Below, piece after piece: positions 9,444 to 20,947 of a DNA stretch of 28,779 nucleotides. Where the stretch lies: assembly GCA_049999765.1 (NCBI GenBank), contig JBNGIQ010008479.1:1-28779 (forward strand), given 5' to 3'. The notes below the pieces were generated by a model. It did not search any database. It saw nothing but the letters and a program-made list of their open reading frames with translations, and had not been told where the DNA came from. The number at the start of each line of letters is the position of its first letter. Within the stretch, counting starts at the first letter, position 1. A program made the translations under genes and the position numbers. This DNA comes from Phaeoceros laevis. Lineage: Eukaryota; Anthocerotophyta; Anthocerotopsida; Notothyladales.

Positions 9444-12357
9444 GCGGCGCTCATTGCACAGACAGAATACTGTTGTGCGGTGTCAAGGTCTGGACAATTT
9501 TGAACGCTCGGCTTCCAGATCGTCGGCTGCCAACATTAGTCACTAGTAGTCGCGCAATGAACCTGTCTGTGGAAACAGGTGGAAGCAGACAGGCTTGCAA
9601 GCGTCCGGGAGGGAGAGGAGGTGGAGGTAGTCCGTTTCAGCTGCAGCCATTTCAAGATTGGAGCAGCTTGGAACTGTGACTCCTCACGGGGTGCTCTCCC
9701 AGGCAGAGCAAGCTTGACATTTTTGTCACCGCATTTTAGTTCCTTCACATCCACATCTAGATGCGGAAACATAGGAAAGCAATTTTGTTAACGGATGTAG
9801 CGTGGAGGCGTAGCAATGAGGACTTCAATAGATAGTCAGATAACCCGAGAGCGAGCTTGAAATCTGCATCCTCGTGATTCGGAGTCACCGGACTGCTCTC
9901 TTTTCCTGTATATACCGAAACAGTAACTGCAAATGGTTAATTCGAGGCCAAACAGGTTTGTTTTGCTGCCGGTATGTGTCTGTCTGCAGTCTGGATTTGT
10001 GGTACAAGTTTAGCCACGGTCGCATCGATTTCCATTTGAGAAGAGTCGGAAGTACGACATAAATTCGTTCCAATCGAAGTTACTCCTCCCAGCAACAGCA
10101 AGGAGGAGCGTGCTTAGCTTGTGTTGCTTACCAGATGACCCGTGGATAGTCTTCCTCTTTCACGAACATTCAAATGGCTTGAGGACGCAGAACCTCTCAC
10201 ACTGTAGAGTCGCCTGGAAGGCTCAAGACTTCCCTAAGCGCTACAAGGTAATGAGTACCAAGCGGAGTACGGAAAGCCTGAGGTCTCCGCAGTCCTTCTC
10301 AGGTCTCCACGGTCCTGTTAGTTTTGGCAGCCAGCGGAGATCATCAGCATCAGCTCTTTTCCCGTCAGAATGTGAGGGGAGCTTTTCCGACGGACTGCTG
10401 CAGACATGTCGACTTCCTGCCTGGTACGTAGCCGAAAATAGTCATCATGAGTGGAAACGAGCAAGGCCAGTCTTTCAGGTTCCTCGTGATCAAGAGGAAA
10501 GCGCTGGTCGCTAGCCATTGCTTTGAACGCCTGCAGACAATGGACGATGGCCTGCCTGGATTTTGCACGCAGCTTCTGCTTTGAACCGGTGATACGCCTG
10601 CCTTGACGCAATCTTTTTCGGCTGAGAGAGCAGGATCCTCCTCCCTGTGAGATGATCTTTCTTGCCACACATTGTCCCTTCTGTCTGTTGTCCCTAACCT
10701 CCTCCGTATTTTCAAAATCTCTGCACATTTTGTGACATCGGTGCCTCGCACAAGATAGGAATGTGGTCGGGGCTTCTGCTATTCGGCGGTTGGTGCTGCT
10801 GCTGCAGTGAGGGGTGGCAACGCAAAATGAGCGCGGCTCCAACATCTTGCTTGTTTGCGTACAGACTCCTTAGCGTTCAAGTTTCCATGAATTCCTTGAC
10901 GCTACAACTTCTTCTAGCTTTTCGCTTTCAAGACACTGAGACACGGAGGTCGGACAGGAGAGGAAATGTGAGCAACTCGAAATTTGTTGGGAAGGCTTGT
11001 TTTTAGGTACTTTGGTCGTCAGCATTGTTGCACTCACGCTTGTCTAGGCTTGGGTGCAGGAACCAACAAATTCACTGAAGTCTTGAGCAACAAAACAGGT
11101 AGTCTGAACTTCTAGGGCTCAAGGTGGAAATCGAGGCAACTTGAGCTGTCAAGTGCAGGTCAACACACACCTGTAGTCTAACCAGCACTTTGGTCTTTGA
11201 CGGGGTGCTGAGCTGCTTAGCATAGGTTGGGCCAGTTCTTAGTTGTGATCGGTTTGGTGACAATAGCTGGGTGCAGATGTGAAGTCATACAGATGCTGGA
11301 AGGAGCATATTAGGTTTGATGCTCGTACTTGAGGACTTGGGGCGTGCAGGATTGTTTGCACATATGGCCTAAGTCAGTAAGAGTTGCAACTGCAGTTCTA
11401 CACCAGCACAGAAGAATGAGAACAGTAGGAGAGCGTTCAACAGCTTAGCTCTCAACACTTGAGAATGACTGAATATTGCGCTGCACAAGATGGCTGAAAG
11501 GGAGGACTTGTTGCAAACAAACAGTTCAGACGATGTTGAGGTATGTTGGGGGAACGGGACCTATTTACTCATTTTCTGCTTGTTGTGCAGCTTCAGAAGT
11601 TTGCCGCCAAAACGTGTCACCTACTAACAAATCGTAAGCGCCCGCAGCCACAGGATCGCTCGACGGCCCAATGAGCACCGACTTCAGTAAAGAGTAAAAA
11701 AAGGGACTCTCTCTTGTGACGCAGTTTATGTGATGCTGATATCAATGGAACCCTCACTAAACAGCTCTGTTTAGCGATTTGGGTTGCTATGAACTCTGCT
11801 ACCCTCTACCGTGGGTGAAGAGAAACAGTGTCCCAGAAAGGGTTCACGGAAGTGCACTATTTGCAAGAGAAGAGTAAAGCGGTCATGAGAGATAGGAGAT
11901 GAAGGTTCGCCTGCAGAGATTAAAAGGCACCACAGACGATAATTGAGTGGTTAGCAGGACGACATGTGGTCTGAACTGGAAGTATTTGTGCTCAGGGAGC
12001 ATCGTCCTCCTGCCAGGTAAGATCTTGATTGATATTTCATCTAAAAGGTTATCAAGGTCATACCTACCAGTCTTCTTTCAGGTTAGTTTAGAATTCAGAT
12101 CAGATTTTCAGGAGGATTGAGGCCACAAAAGGCTTCTAGCTCAAGGCAAACCTTAAGGAAAGAGAGTCCACGTTGTCCACATAATGGGCACTTGGCTCCA
12201 GCAATTTTCTCAAGAATTTTTCATCAGTCATTATGCGGGATCATAACTGTCCGCTACCGACCCAAGCAATCTAGAGAATTTCGTCTATCCTTCGACTCAT
12301 GTACTGCCACTTTTCCGAAAACATGCAGGTTTCTCAAACAGCTACTTGCATCCCTTG
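9444..12357. other. Intergenic, no gene recognised
   Basis: Nearly 3 kb without a recognisable gene on either strand. The longest frames (10110-10514 on plus, 10318-10845 on minus) have no family signature and overlap each other. A small hairpin CTAAACAG-CT-CTGTTTAG lies near 11757. No transposon ends, tRNA or rRNA signatures were found. The first few hundred bases are probably the 3' UTR of the zinc-ribbon gene. Confidence 0.45.
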
Positions 12358-13700
12358 GTACTGCGCAGCTTCAGGATGAGCTTGCGTCTCGGAGCCACGA
12401 AAACAAAGGTGTTACACTTGAGGTCATTTTCAGGAAAAGAAGCCTGCCCAGTTGACCTAGCTGTGAATACCTAGCTGTGGTAGGATGATAGTCGGTGTAC
12501 CTAAACATATGCATGGGCACATATCTGCAAACCTCAAAGAGAAGGCAGCTTACTTGGAAGTGACAACCACCTTGCAGATGACACAGCAGAGTACGTGCTA
12601 TTGACAGCTGTACTGATATTGACGCGATGAAGAGATTTGGGGCCTCATCTTATATATCCATGTCATGCTCAAAATTGAGCAGACGGTCCACAAACCTGAG
12701 GTTGTCAAAACAGAAAAACAGCGAAAACTTTCAGCTCACCAACACTGAGAGGAAAAGAAAACGGGGGCGGAAAACATCACACCTTTGTTGCCAGTACCAC
12801 GTCGGAATGGGGAAGACTGGTCTTTTTGAGCCAACGTCCCACATATTCAGGACTCCAACCTGCCTGGGGTCGCAGGGCACCTGAAACCTCCAGTCATGCG
12901 GTTGCAGTCTGGAAACCGAGGGGACTTGAATGCATACAAATGCACAACTCTGCCTCACATCTCTGCTGCATCAGTGAAGCTAGCTCCTGCCTCTGTAGAG
13001 AGATTCAATTGCTCACATGCTTCTGCAAACGTGTTCTGTTCGCTAAACGTCATGGTCGCTGCTCAAAGGACAAGCTGGTTACATCGACTATAGATCTTTC
13101 CTCCAGAACTCGAAGCCAAAGAACAGAATAACACCGACCGAGGCTGAGCTTAGAGACATTTAAGCAAGGCCGATTCCTGCCATGGGCAACCCTCCCAGTC
13201 TTAAGCTACTCGTCATAGGTGATCAATATTGTGGAATACTAGCCTATTAGTACTGGCTCAGCACTGGCCTACTGGGTAGACTTTGCCTCTAGTATTGGCC
13301 ATGGGTGATATTGAGGAATATTAGCGACAACTCATACTATTGCCTGTTGTTACGAAGTGGGTCGTGACACGTGCCTCGAAGTGCAGCCGAGGTATTTACA
13401 TCCCATCGCATGGGTGACAGCAGTGTCACCGTGTGAACTTGTCTAGTTTAACAGGCCATGCGCCAGCATTGGCAGGACAGGCTCCACCCAGCTCGTTTGC
13501 AGCAGGCGACGGCAGTTTCAGTCTGTCGTCGCCTGCTGCCCCGAGGAAGGAAGAAGGGAGGATATATTCGAGGCTACCACTACCAATTTACCAAATGAAT
13601 GCGTCACCGTCAAAAAAAGGCCCATTCTGGATGTCCTCCACGGCATAGATGCTGAACTATGGCATACCAAGGCAACTTGTAAGCGCAATCCCAAGTGCTG
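12358..13700. repeat. Direct repeat copy A flanking the LRR pseudogene
   Basis: This segment is colinear with 16973-18730. Shared landmarks include GTTGACCTAGCTGTGA at 12451 and 17060, GGGGAAGACTGGTCTTTTTG near 12808 and 17506, GAAACCTCCAGTCA near 12881 and 17590, GACACGTGCCTCGAAGTGC near 13366 against a close match near 18058, and GTAAGCGCAATCCCAAG near 13679 and 18357. Indels separate the copies. I see no convincing coding content. Both copies lie in the same orientation either side of the receptor-like pseudogene. Confidence 0.8.
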
Positions 13701-13731
13701 AGGGCCACCTCTTTCACGGCCTTGTGTCATC

Positions 13732-16693
13732 TCAGTCTCGATCACCTGACACAAGCATGTGGGACCTACAAGCTGCTGGAGGGATCTCTGAAGGATAAGC
13801 TTCCGAATGGCAGGAAGATAATACATCAACACCTATTCGAGGTGCAACCAATTTAGTAGCTAGCTTACTCATCCTTGAATACCCATACTCACGGCTGTAG
13901 GATCTGGGCTCCCTGAAGGGATCCAGAACAAGCTGTCGAAGTCTTTTATTTGCCACCAAAATAGTAGCCACCATAGCGAATCCTATTGGGAAACCAATCC
14001 AAAACGCCTGCGTCAGACAACCCTCGTCATGATCCTTCACCTGGGCTGAAAGCATTGCACTACTCAGGTCCCTCGCTTGGCAGGTTGGAAGAGGAAAGTC
14101 ATCAGGAAATTCTGGCCTTGGTGCACAGAGGCCGGAGTTGCCAGGAAAGTAGCTATCTTCCCTGCTCAAAGTACGAAGCTGTCCACCTGTGGGAAAGGGG
14201 CCCACAAATCAGTTATAAGAGATGTTGAACACTGCCAGAAACGAAAGCTGCGACATCGCAGAGGGGATGCCACCTGACAGATCATTGCCTGACAAATCCA
14301 GAGACTCGATGAGCCTAAGATGGCTGAAGCTGGCGGGGATAGAGCCACTCAGGTGGTTGTGAGACAGGTTCAGGGCCATGAGAGCGGACAGATTCCCAAT
14401 CTGCTCTGGTATTGTGCTTGTCAGCTAATTGGAGGAAAGATCAATCATGATGTTGCTTGCCAGAACATAGGGATATAAGCGTCCCTGTTTCTCGATGACC
14501 TCCTCGTAGATGGTATGTGTCAGCAAGTGTTGCTGGTTCTTAAACGTTAACATCCAAGGATCGCGGTCGCGTTGCTCATTGTGCCTGAATCCTCCCTGCA
14601 GGCCAACCAAGCCTTGGGGGATGCTCCCCACAAATCTGTTTCCAGCCAGTACCAAGGCTTGCAGCTTGGGCAAGTTGCCGATCCATGCAGGAATCTCTCC
14701 ACTCAGTCTGTTATTTGACAATACAAGAACTCGCAAAGCGGTTAGCCTGTGAAGGTTGTATGGATTTGTCCCAGACAATTGGTTGTCCCGGAGGTCGAGC
14801 AGCTCCAACATCTCGCCAGTTTCCGAGGCTCGATGGCAGGGGACCACTTAGGCGCCGATTGCCACGCAGTAACAGTAGTCCCAAATTGCTGGCATTGCCG
14901 TAGATCTCAGGCAGTGGCCCTGGTACATTCAAAACTGATCAGCAAATTTATGACAGGTATGAAGAGCGTACTAGCATTTTGAAGCTCGATTCGGAAATCT
15001 CTAGAAACATGTTTAGGTTTTCCGAGGCCGCGAATCTTGTTATGGGCCGGTAGAACTCTGGTATGCCAGGGGGAGTGGGGGGTGTTGCTAGATATGGCGG
15101 GAGACGGCCAGTCAGGCGGTTGAAAGAAACATCCAACCATGATAAATTCCCAAATGACGGCGGAATTGAGCCCGTCAATGAATTCCGCGCCAAACGCAGG
15201 TGATCCAAGGAGGGTAGCGAGGCTAGAGAAGGAGGGATCCTCCCCGAAAACGAGTTGTTTCCAAGATCCACGCTATAAAGAGACGTCATGTTCTGGAAAA
15301 TGTCTGGAATCGCCCCCCTCATTTTGTTGTTGGAGAAACGCACCACCTCAAGATCGTGGAGCCTACCAATGGTGACTGGTATGCTACCACTGATCCTGTT
15401 GCTGTCCAGGCAAATGGATTTCAGCTTCTGCATCTGCCCAAAACTCGTCGGGATGCTGCCTGTAAAAATGTTAAATGACAAGTCCAATTCTCGCAAATTT
15501 GTAAGGTTTCCTAGGAAATGCGGGACGGGACCAGAGAGCCTGTTTGCAGCCACATTCAATTTCTCCAACGATGTCAGCGTTGCCAAAGATCTGGGAATCT
15601 TCCCACTCAGCTGATTCTCATCCAGCATTAGCTCTCGCAGCTTCTGCAGCCGACCCAGTTGCACAGGAATGGGCCCTGAGAGGTTGTTCCCCTCCAAATA
15701 TAGCACCTCCAATCTGGTGAGGTTTCCCATCCCGGCAGGGATGCTACCAGTGAGTCCGGCATCGAGGAAGCTGAGAGACCTGAGCTGCTCACAGTTTCCG
15801 AGGGAGGTAGGGATCGTTCCTGACATCTTCTGGTAGTTCAGGGCCAGCGTCCGTAGATTCCTCAACCCGCCCAGCTCTGGAGGGATGCGGCCTTTCAGCT
15901 TATTGCTCGCGAGCCATAGCACCTCCAACCGGGTGAGCTGACCAAGTTGTGGAGGGATGTGACCTGTAAGAGAGGTGGACTCGAATTTCAGAACTCTGAG
16001 CTGCCGGCAATTGCCGATTGAAGCCGGGATGCGCCCCTGCAGTTGCAATCCTTGGAGCACTAGAACCTGCAGATTTGCTAACCGGCCCAACTCTTCCGGA
16101 ATGCTACCAGAAATGGCCCAATTACCTACCGCGCCAGTACCGATTTGCAGCTCTCGCAGGTGGCTGCAGTTGCCCAGATCCGGTGGCAGCGCTCCAGTCA
16201 AATTGGTTACCACTAGCAAGAGCACCTCCAATTTCTGGAGGTTTCCCAGCTCAGGAGGAATTTGGCCTGATAGGAAGGCGTTGTAGCTCAAATCCAGAAC
16301 TGCCAGATTTGCACACTGCCCTAATGCAGGGGGAACACCTCCACGCAGCGAGTTGCTTGACAGATTCAAGGTGGTCAGAGATTGCAAGTTGCGAACATTT
16401 GGGTGGATAAAGCCTGGCAGGTCTTTACCAGACAAATCCAGAGAAGTGACTCGAGAGTTGGAGTCGCATGTCACGCCCAACCAGGAACAGGGAGCCCCAG
16501 AAACTGTTTCGTTCCAACCTTCAAGACTTGAGTTGGAGTCGCCCAATATGGCCTGTTTGAGTGTCTTCAGGGTCTCCAGTTCAGAGTCTGAGGGTGTCCC
16601 TGATGACAAAGCATGAATGGCGCTGTTTAGAACCACACGACACAAGAGATGCAGCGTTATTGCTCGAGACACAAACACGAACTTTCCGTTCAT
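13732..16693 (-). pseudogene. LRR receptor-like protein (no kinase), disrupted in the C-terminal third
   Basis: The minus-strand reading starts at ATG 16693 and is open for 581 codons. It has a signal-peptide-like N-terminus, a capping motif PCSWLGVTC (residues 68-76) and about 20 plant-type LxxLxLxxNxLxGxIP repeats. The same architecture then continues to 13732: more LRRs, an island segment (about 14430-14560), four final LRRs, a GPFPTGGQL juxtamembrane motif, the transmembrane segment FWIGFPIGFAMVATILVA and a short cytosolic tail. This is a receptor-like protein layout without kinase. In-frame stops lie at 14948-14950 (TAA), 14939-14941 (TGA), 14425-14427 (TAG) and 14206-14208 (TGA). One extra G at about 14816 shifts the frame. 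The first two stops fall inside a repeat that still aligns over 16 positions, so they are not explained by an intron. A truncated secreted LRR protein from the intact first part remains possible. Confidence 0.85.
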
Positions 16694-16972
16694 CGTCTTC
16701 TTCTATACTTGAGCTGCATGAGCATATGCCACACCTTAGAGCCAGTTTTATCTTGAGAGTTCGGACTGAAATATTGACTTGAGAAGCTCTCTCCGGAGTT
16801 CGAGGTTGTGAGAGGAATAAACGAGATATTCCAGTGAAAAAAATTATAAAAAGAGCATTAAAAGGAATAGAATACTCAAGAAACAATTAAAGGAATAGAA
16901 TAATCATTTTGGACAAGCCGAGTCACTGAGAAGTTGAGAATGTAGGATGTCCCGTGTCCGTGAACGTGGACT

Positions 16973-18730
16973 CGTACTGCTTGTCCAGAAGATGCGTCTG
17001 GGAGCCACGAAAACCAAGGTGCTACACTTCAGGTCATTTTTAGAAAAAGAGGTCTGCCCAGTTGACCTAGCTGTGAGTACCTAGCTGTGGTAGGATAATA
17101 GTAGGGCACATATCTGCAAACCTCAAAGAGAAGGCAACTTACGTAGAAATTCTAGTGAGAGTCAAGCCACATCAAAAGTTGTAGCAATCTAATCTACAGA
17201 TGTCTAACACCTGGATAGGCCTTACCTGTGAAGCCGATGTATCTGGTAGAGATCAATATAGTCTAATCTCTTTGCAGCTGCTTCAAGCTGCAGGAGCACA
17301 AGCTTTGGTGAAAAACAAGACACAGTAACTTACTGCTGCTTACCTTGCAGACGAGGCAGCACAGTACGGGCTATCGACAGCTGTGCTGATATTGAGGTGA
17401 TGAAGAGATTTGGAGCCTCCCCTTATCTATGTCATTTGACCAGAGGGTCCAATTGGACCCTCTGGTCAAATGCTATCACCGTTTTTGGCAATAGGATATT
17501 GGAATGGGGAAGACTGGTCTTTTTGAGCCAACGTCCCACATATTCCTCCGACCTGCCTGGGTCGCAGCTTATTGAGGCGCTGGATACCTGAAACCTCCAG
17601 TCAAGCGGTTGCAGAAGCTCCTGAGTGCACATCGTCTGGAAATCGAGACTTGAATGCATGCAAATTCACAACTCTGCAGCCGCACATCTCTGCTGCACAA
17701 GTTGGCTCCTGTCTCAGTAGCGAGATTCAACTGCTCGCATGCTTCTCAAACGTGTTCTGTTCGCCAAAAGTCGTGGAGGACAAGCTGCTTACATCGACTA
17801 TCTTTCCTCCAGAATTCGAAGCAAAAGGACAGAATAACTCGACCGGTTTCTTAATCAAGGCCGATTCCTGCCAAGGGCAAGGCAACCCTCCCATTCTTAA
17901 GCTAATCGTCGTCGGTGATATTGAGGAATACTAACTTCTAGTACTGGCTCAGGAGTCAGTACTCGGTGATACTTTTGCGTCTAATATCGGGTGATATTGA
18001 GACTACAATTATACTAGCTACAACACTACAAGTGAATTCAATTGACGAAGTGGTCGTGACACGTCCGTCGAAGTGCAGCCGAGGTAGCTTATACCCCACT
18101 TCGCCGGCGTGACAAAGGTGTCAGATGCAAATGGCCCGTTTTGTTCCCAAAGTTTTGTTCCCCCCCCCAGGATATCCTTTACGGCCAGGCAAACCCAGCA
18201 GCTCGTGGCACAGGCCACACGACCCCGCCTTGCAGTTGGCTGTTTGTCTCCTAATGCAAGGACTTGTTTAGATTAACAGGCTATGCGCAGCCTTGACAGG
18301 ACAAGTTCCACCCATCTCGTTGCAGCAGGCAAATACAGACTGAACCTGTAAACCTGTAAGCGCAATCCCAAGACTCGGCACTGCCGGGCGTCCTTTTGTC
18401 TCCTTTCCTTCTGCCACATAGAGAAGCTATGTGATCCTACAAGAATGAGACAAACTCAAAGCTACGTGCACCTCGAAATTGTTTTACTACCAAATACACT
18501 GAGTTGCCCGAGGGAAGGACGGATATATTCGAGGGCACAAAATGAAAGCCTCACCGTTAAAAGAAACAGGCAGGGTTGTCGCCAATTGTGCCCGTTCTGG
18601 ATATCCTCGACATCATAGATAAATTGTAGTAAAGAGCTCCCATTGGGTTCAATGTTCTTCTTGCAGTAAAAGTATGTTACGACTGGACGTCACCAAATCT
18701 GCCCACTCTCGATGTCGAGGACAACATAGA
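16973..18730. repeat. Direct repeat copy B flanking the LRR pseudogene
   Basis: This is the diverged partner of 12358-13700. It has an extra segment of about 190 bp near 17140-17330 that copy A lacks, and it carries a 40-bp perfect palindrome at 17433-17472. Beyond 18375 the similarity continues in patches: GGATATATTCGAGG near 18519 against 13559, and CATTCTGGATGTCCTC-like sequence near 18590 against 13622. One interpretation is a tandem duplication of a receptor-like protein locus in which the second gene copy was lost, leaving only flank. Confidence 0.75.
17433..17472. repeat. 40-bp perfect palindrome without loop
   Basis: Twenty bases starting CATTTGACCAGAGGG are followed directly by their exact reverse complement; the centre lies between 17452 and 17453. 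The equivalent site in copy A (about 12665-12700) has a recognisable match to the left arm and only a short 7-bp inverted repeat, TGCTCAA-AA-TTGAGCA, at 12666-12681. No gene or terminator context is evident. Confidence 0.9.
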
Positions 18731-18820
18731 TACTGAACCATAAATTGTAGTAAAGAGCCCACATTGGGTTCGATGTGCTTCTGTCACACAGTATTAGTAT
18801 ATTACAACTGGACGTCACCA
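18588..18820. repeat. Tandem duplication of ~115 bp near the kinesin 3' end
   Basis: Positions 18588-18700 and 18701-18820 are diverged copies. Each contains TAAATTGTAGTAAAGAG, then CATTGGGTTC, and later ACTGGACGTCACCA. A third partial copy lies at about 13620-13663 near the end of repeat copy A, which ties this unit to the larger direct-repeat pair. The remaining 160 bp up to 18980 is probably kinesin 3' UTR. Confidence 0.7.
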
Positions 18821-18980
18821 GGTTTGCTGGTTACAGGAACCCTACAGGACGATCACGAGGTTGCTTGTCCAGCAGAGGCATGTTGGCAATTAGAAGTTTG
18901 GTAACTTGGCAGGACTAAATATTATCACACAATCAATTATGCTACATACATGACGAGACCCAGTTGCACAAGACAGGCAA

Positions 18981-20947
18981 CTATCTACGCCAGCCCCTCT
19001 CGTAATCATCAAGATAATAATCATAGCGAGACTCAGCAGCCGGATCATTGTCCCTTGCTGGGGATTGGTAATCCCAATCATCTGCACTATGACCATACCG
19101 GACGGGAGACTGCACCCAGTGTTCTTCCTCTGTGCTCTCTTGACCAGCGGCTGCCATTTGGTCTACCTGCTGCAGGGCAGCGGCACGTTGCTCTGCCTCC
19201 ATTTCAGCCTGCGCAGTATTCTCATCCACTTCAGTGAATTCGAACTTGACGCGCTCAGCCATCACGCACATCTGGCACAGAGTCGATTTCTGCAGTCTGG
19301 ATTCCAACAATCGCTGCTGCAGAACCGCAATCTCTGTGGCATGCTTTCTCTTGGCTTTCTCAAGCTCTCGCTGCAGAGCGTCGGCATCCTGTTCTGCTAG
19401 CAGAGCAGCATCCTGTTACAGGTTGCAAACGAAGTTAGAGCAACCGCGCAGGACCCATATCCATAGCTGCTTCCAGCAGCACAGCCAAAATTTGTCTTAC
19501 CTGGGCTATGCAGACTGCTTCTTCAGATTCTTTGAGCCGAACCAGTAGCTCCCCGGCAGCTTGGACTGCCTCAGCAGTGTCATTGAGTTGGGCCCGCAGA
19601 CTTTCCATGTCCTGTCTCATAGATTCTCTTTCTTCTTCATGGTCTGCTTGCATAGCAGCCATCTTTGTGGCCTGTGTTTCAAGCCATCTTGAATCCACTT
19701 GAGAAACACCAGCTCGTTTGGCCATCTTTCTTACATCCGAAGCTCCTTCTCTGATCTTACGATGCTTTGCGAGCACAGATATGTGTTTCTCTTGGAGCTC
19801 CGCGTATTGGTCCAGAAGACGAGCATGTCCAGTCATGGCCATCTGCAAAGCCTCCCTGACTTCCTCCGAGCACCTCCTTTCACATTCTAATTCATGAGTT
19901 CTCATCTCTGCTTGCCTTCGGTAAGAATCAGCCTCCAACCGAAGCTCTTCAAGCACGGCAATCCAATCGTTCTCCCGCTCTTCCCATTCTCTGTCCTTGT
20001 CCTCTGGGCATTCTGTCTCTGTTACAACAAGGGAGCATTCACCTACGGGTGAAAGAGGACCTTCCAGACCTTGCTCCCCGACTAGCTGCTTCATGTCGTC
20101 CTGTAGAGTTTTTTTCTTGGTCTCTGGATACAACTCTTCTGAGACAACCATGGTCAGGTCCTCAGACACCCTCCCAATGCTCTCATCAAACCGCTGTGGA
20201 TCTGTGCATATCGCCAACGCACCGGGAGCTGCTACCGAGCTCCTCAGACACATGGATTGTCTCAAAGACATGGATTGTCGGACAGATATGGATTGCATCA
20301 GCATTGAACGCCGTCGGCTGTCAAGTGGCCTTGGAGGGGGACCGGAGTCCAGAAAATCCTGAAGCTGTTTACGCAGCTGCCTGATCTCTTTTTGCATGTC
20401 CTCTTTCTCGCCCAAATCAAAATAATCCCGGTACTCACGAAGTTCCTCTATCAACCTTTGTTGCTGAATAATCGAGTGCGTGACTTCAGGGTGATTGTCA
20501 TACTTATCCAGCAATACCTGCCAACGCCAGGAAACAAACTGTCAACCAGTTTTGAAAACACATACTGCTGGAGTGCAAATACTGACTCATGGAGTAAGCT
20601 TCATACCTGATGCTCATTTGTTAGAGCAGCCCATTCATGAGCCAGGAATGCATCTGAAGGTAACACCCCATCCATGAGGCTTTCCAACCTAGCTATCTTA
20701 TCCTCTCTGCTCTGCTGCAGAATAGCATTGCACTCTCTTTCATGCTTGTATTGACGAACCTGCAAGAGACATTTTCAAAATGTCTGAAACCCTGAGCTAG
20801 AAATGTATTTCGGGACTGAATTGTCTTACAAGGTCAAAGCATCTGTACCAGACGGTTTAGCTGCTCGATCTCAGCTGCTTGTCTCCTTACTTTCTCTTCA
20901 GCAGCTTCTTCCCTTCTGATTGCTCCAGCCAGCAGTGCCTCCACCGC
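18981..20947 (-). other. Conserved coiled-coil tail of the kinesin-12 (exons 21-24)
   Basis: These exons encode residues of about 1421-1986. Exon 21 reads [22 protein letters not shown] and exon 22 continues [10 protein letters not shown] and [12 protein letters not shown]. Exon 23 (339 residues) is dominated by Glu/Gln/Leu-rich heptads, including [20 protein letters not shown] and [22 protein letters not shown], both close to the tail of plant KIN-12A/B as I recall it. A basic Ser/Arg/Met-rich stretch ([20 protein letters not shown]) interrupts the coil. Exon 24 ends with an acidic, Tyr-rich terminus. The tail probably mediates dimerisation and phragmoplast midline targeting, by analogy with the family. 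Confidence 0.88.

Noticed and set aside
10110-10845. Frames of 134 and 175 codons as a possible gene
   Set aside because: They lie on opposite strands over the same bases, and neither shows a family motif or coding-like repetition.
13732-14205. A separate small membrane-protein gene
   Set aside because: Its start is the GPFPTGGQL juxtamembrane motif and transmembrane end of the LRR receptor-like protein, in the same frame as the preceding LRRs and separated from them only by a stop codon.
14907-14950. A short intron removing the first two stops of the LRR gene
   Set aside because: The only GT/AG pair gives a 37-bp intron with the wrong phase, and the segment aligns over 16 positions with the LRR consensus when read straight through.
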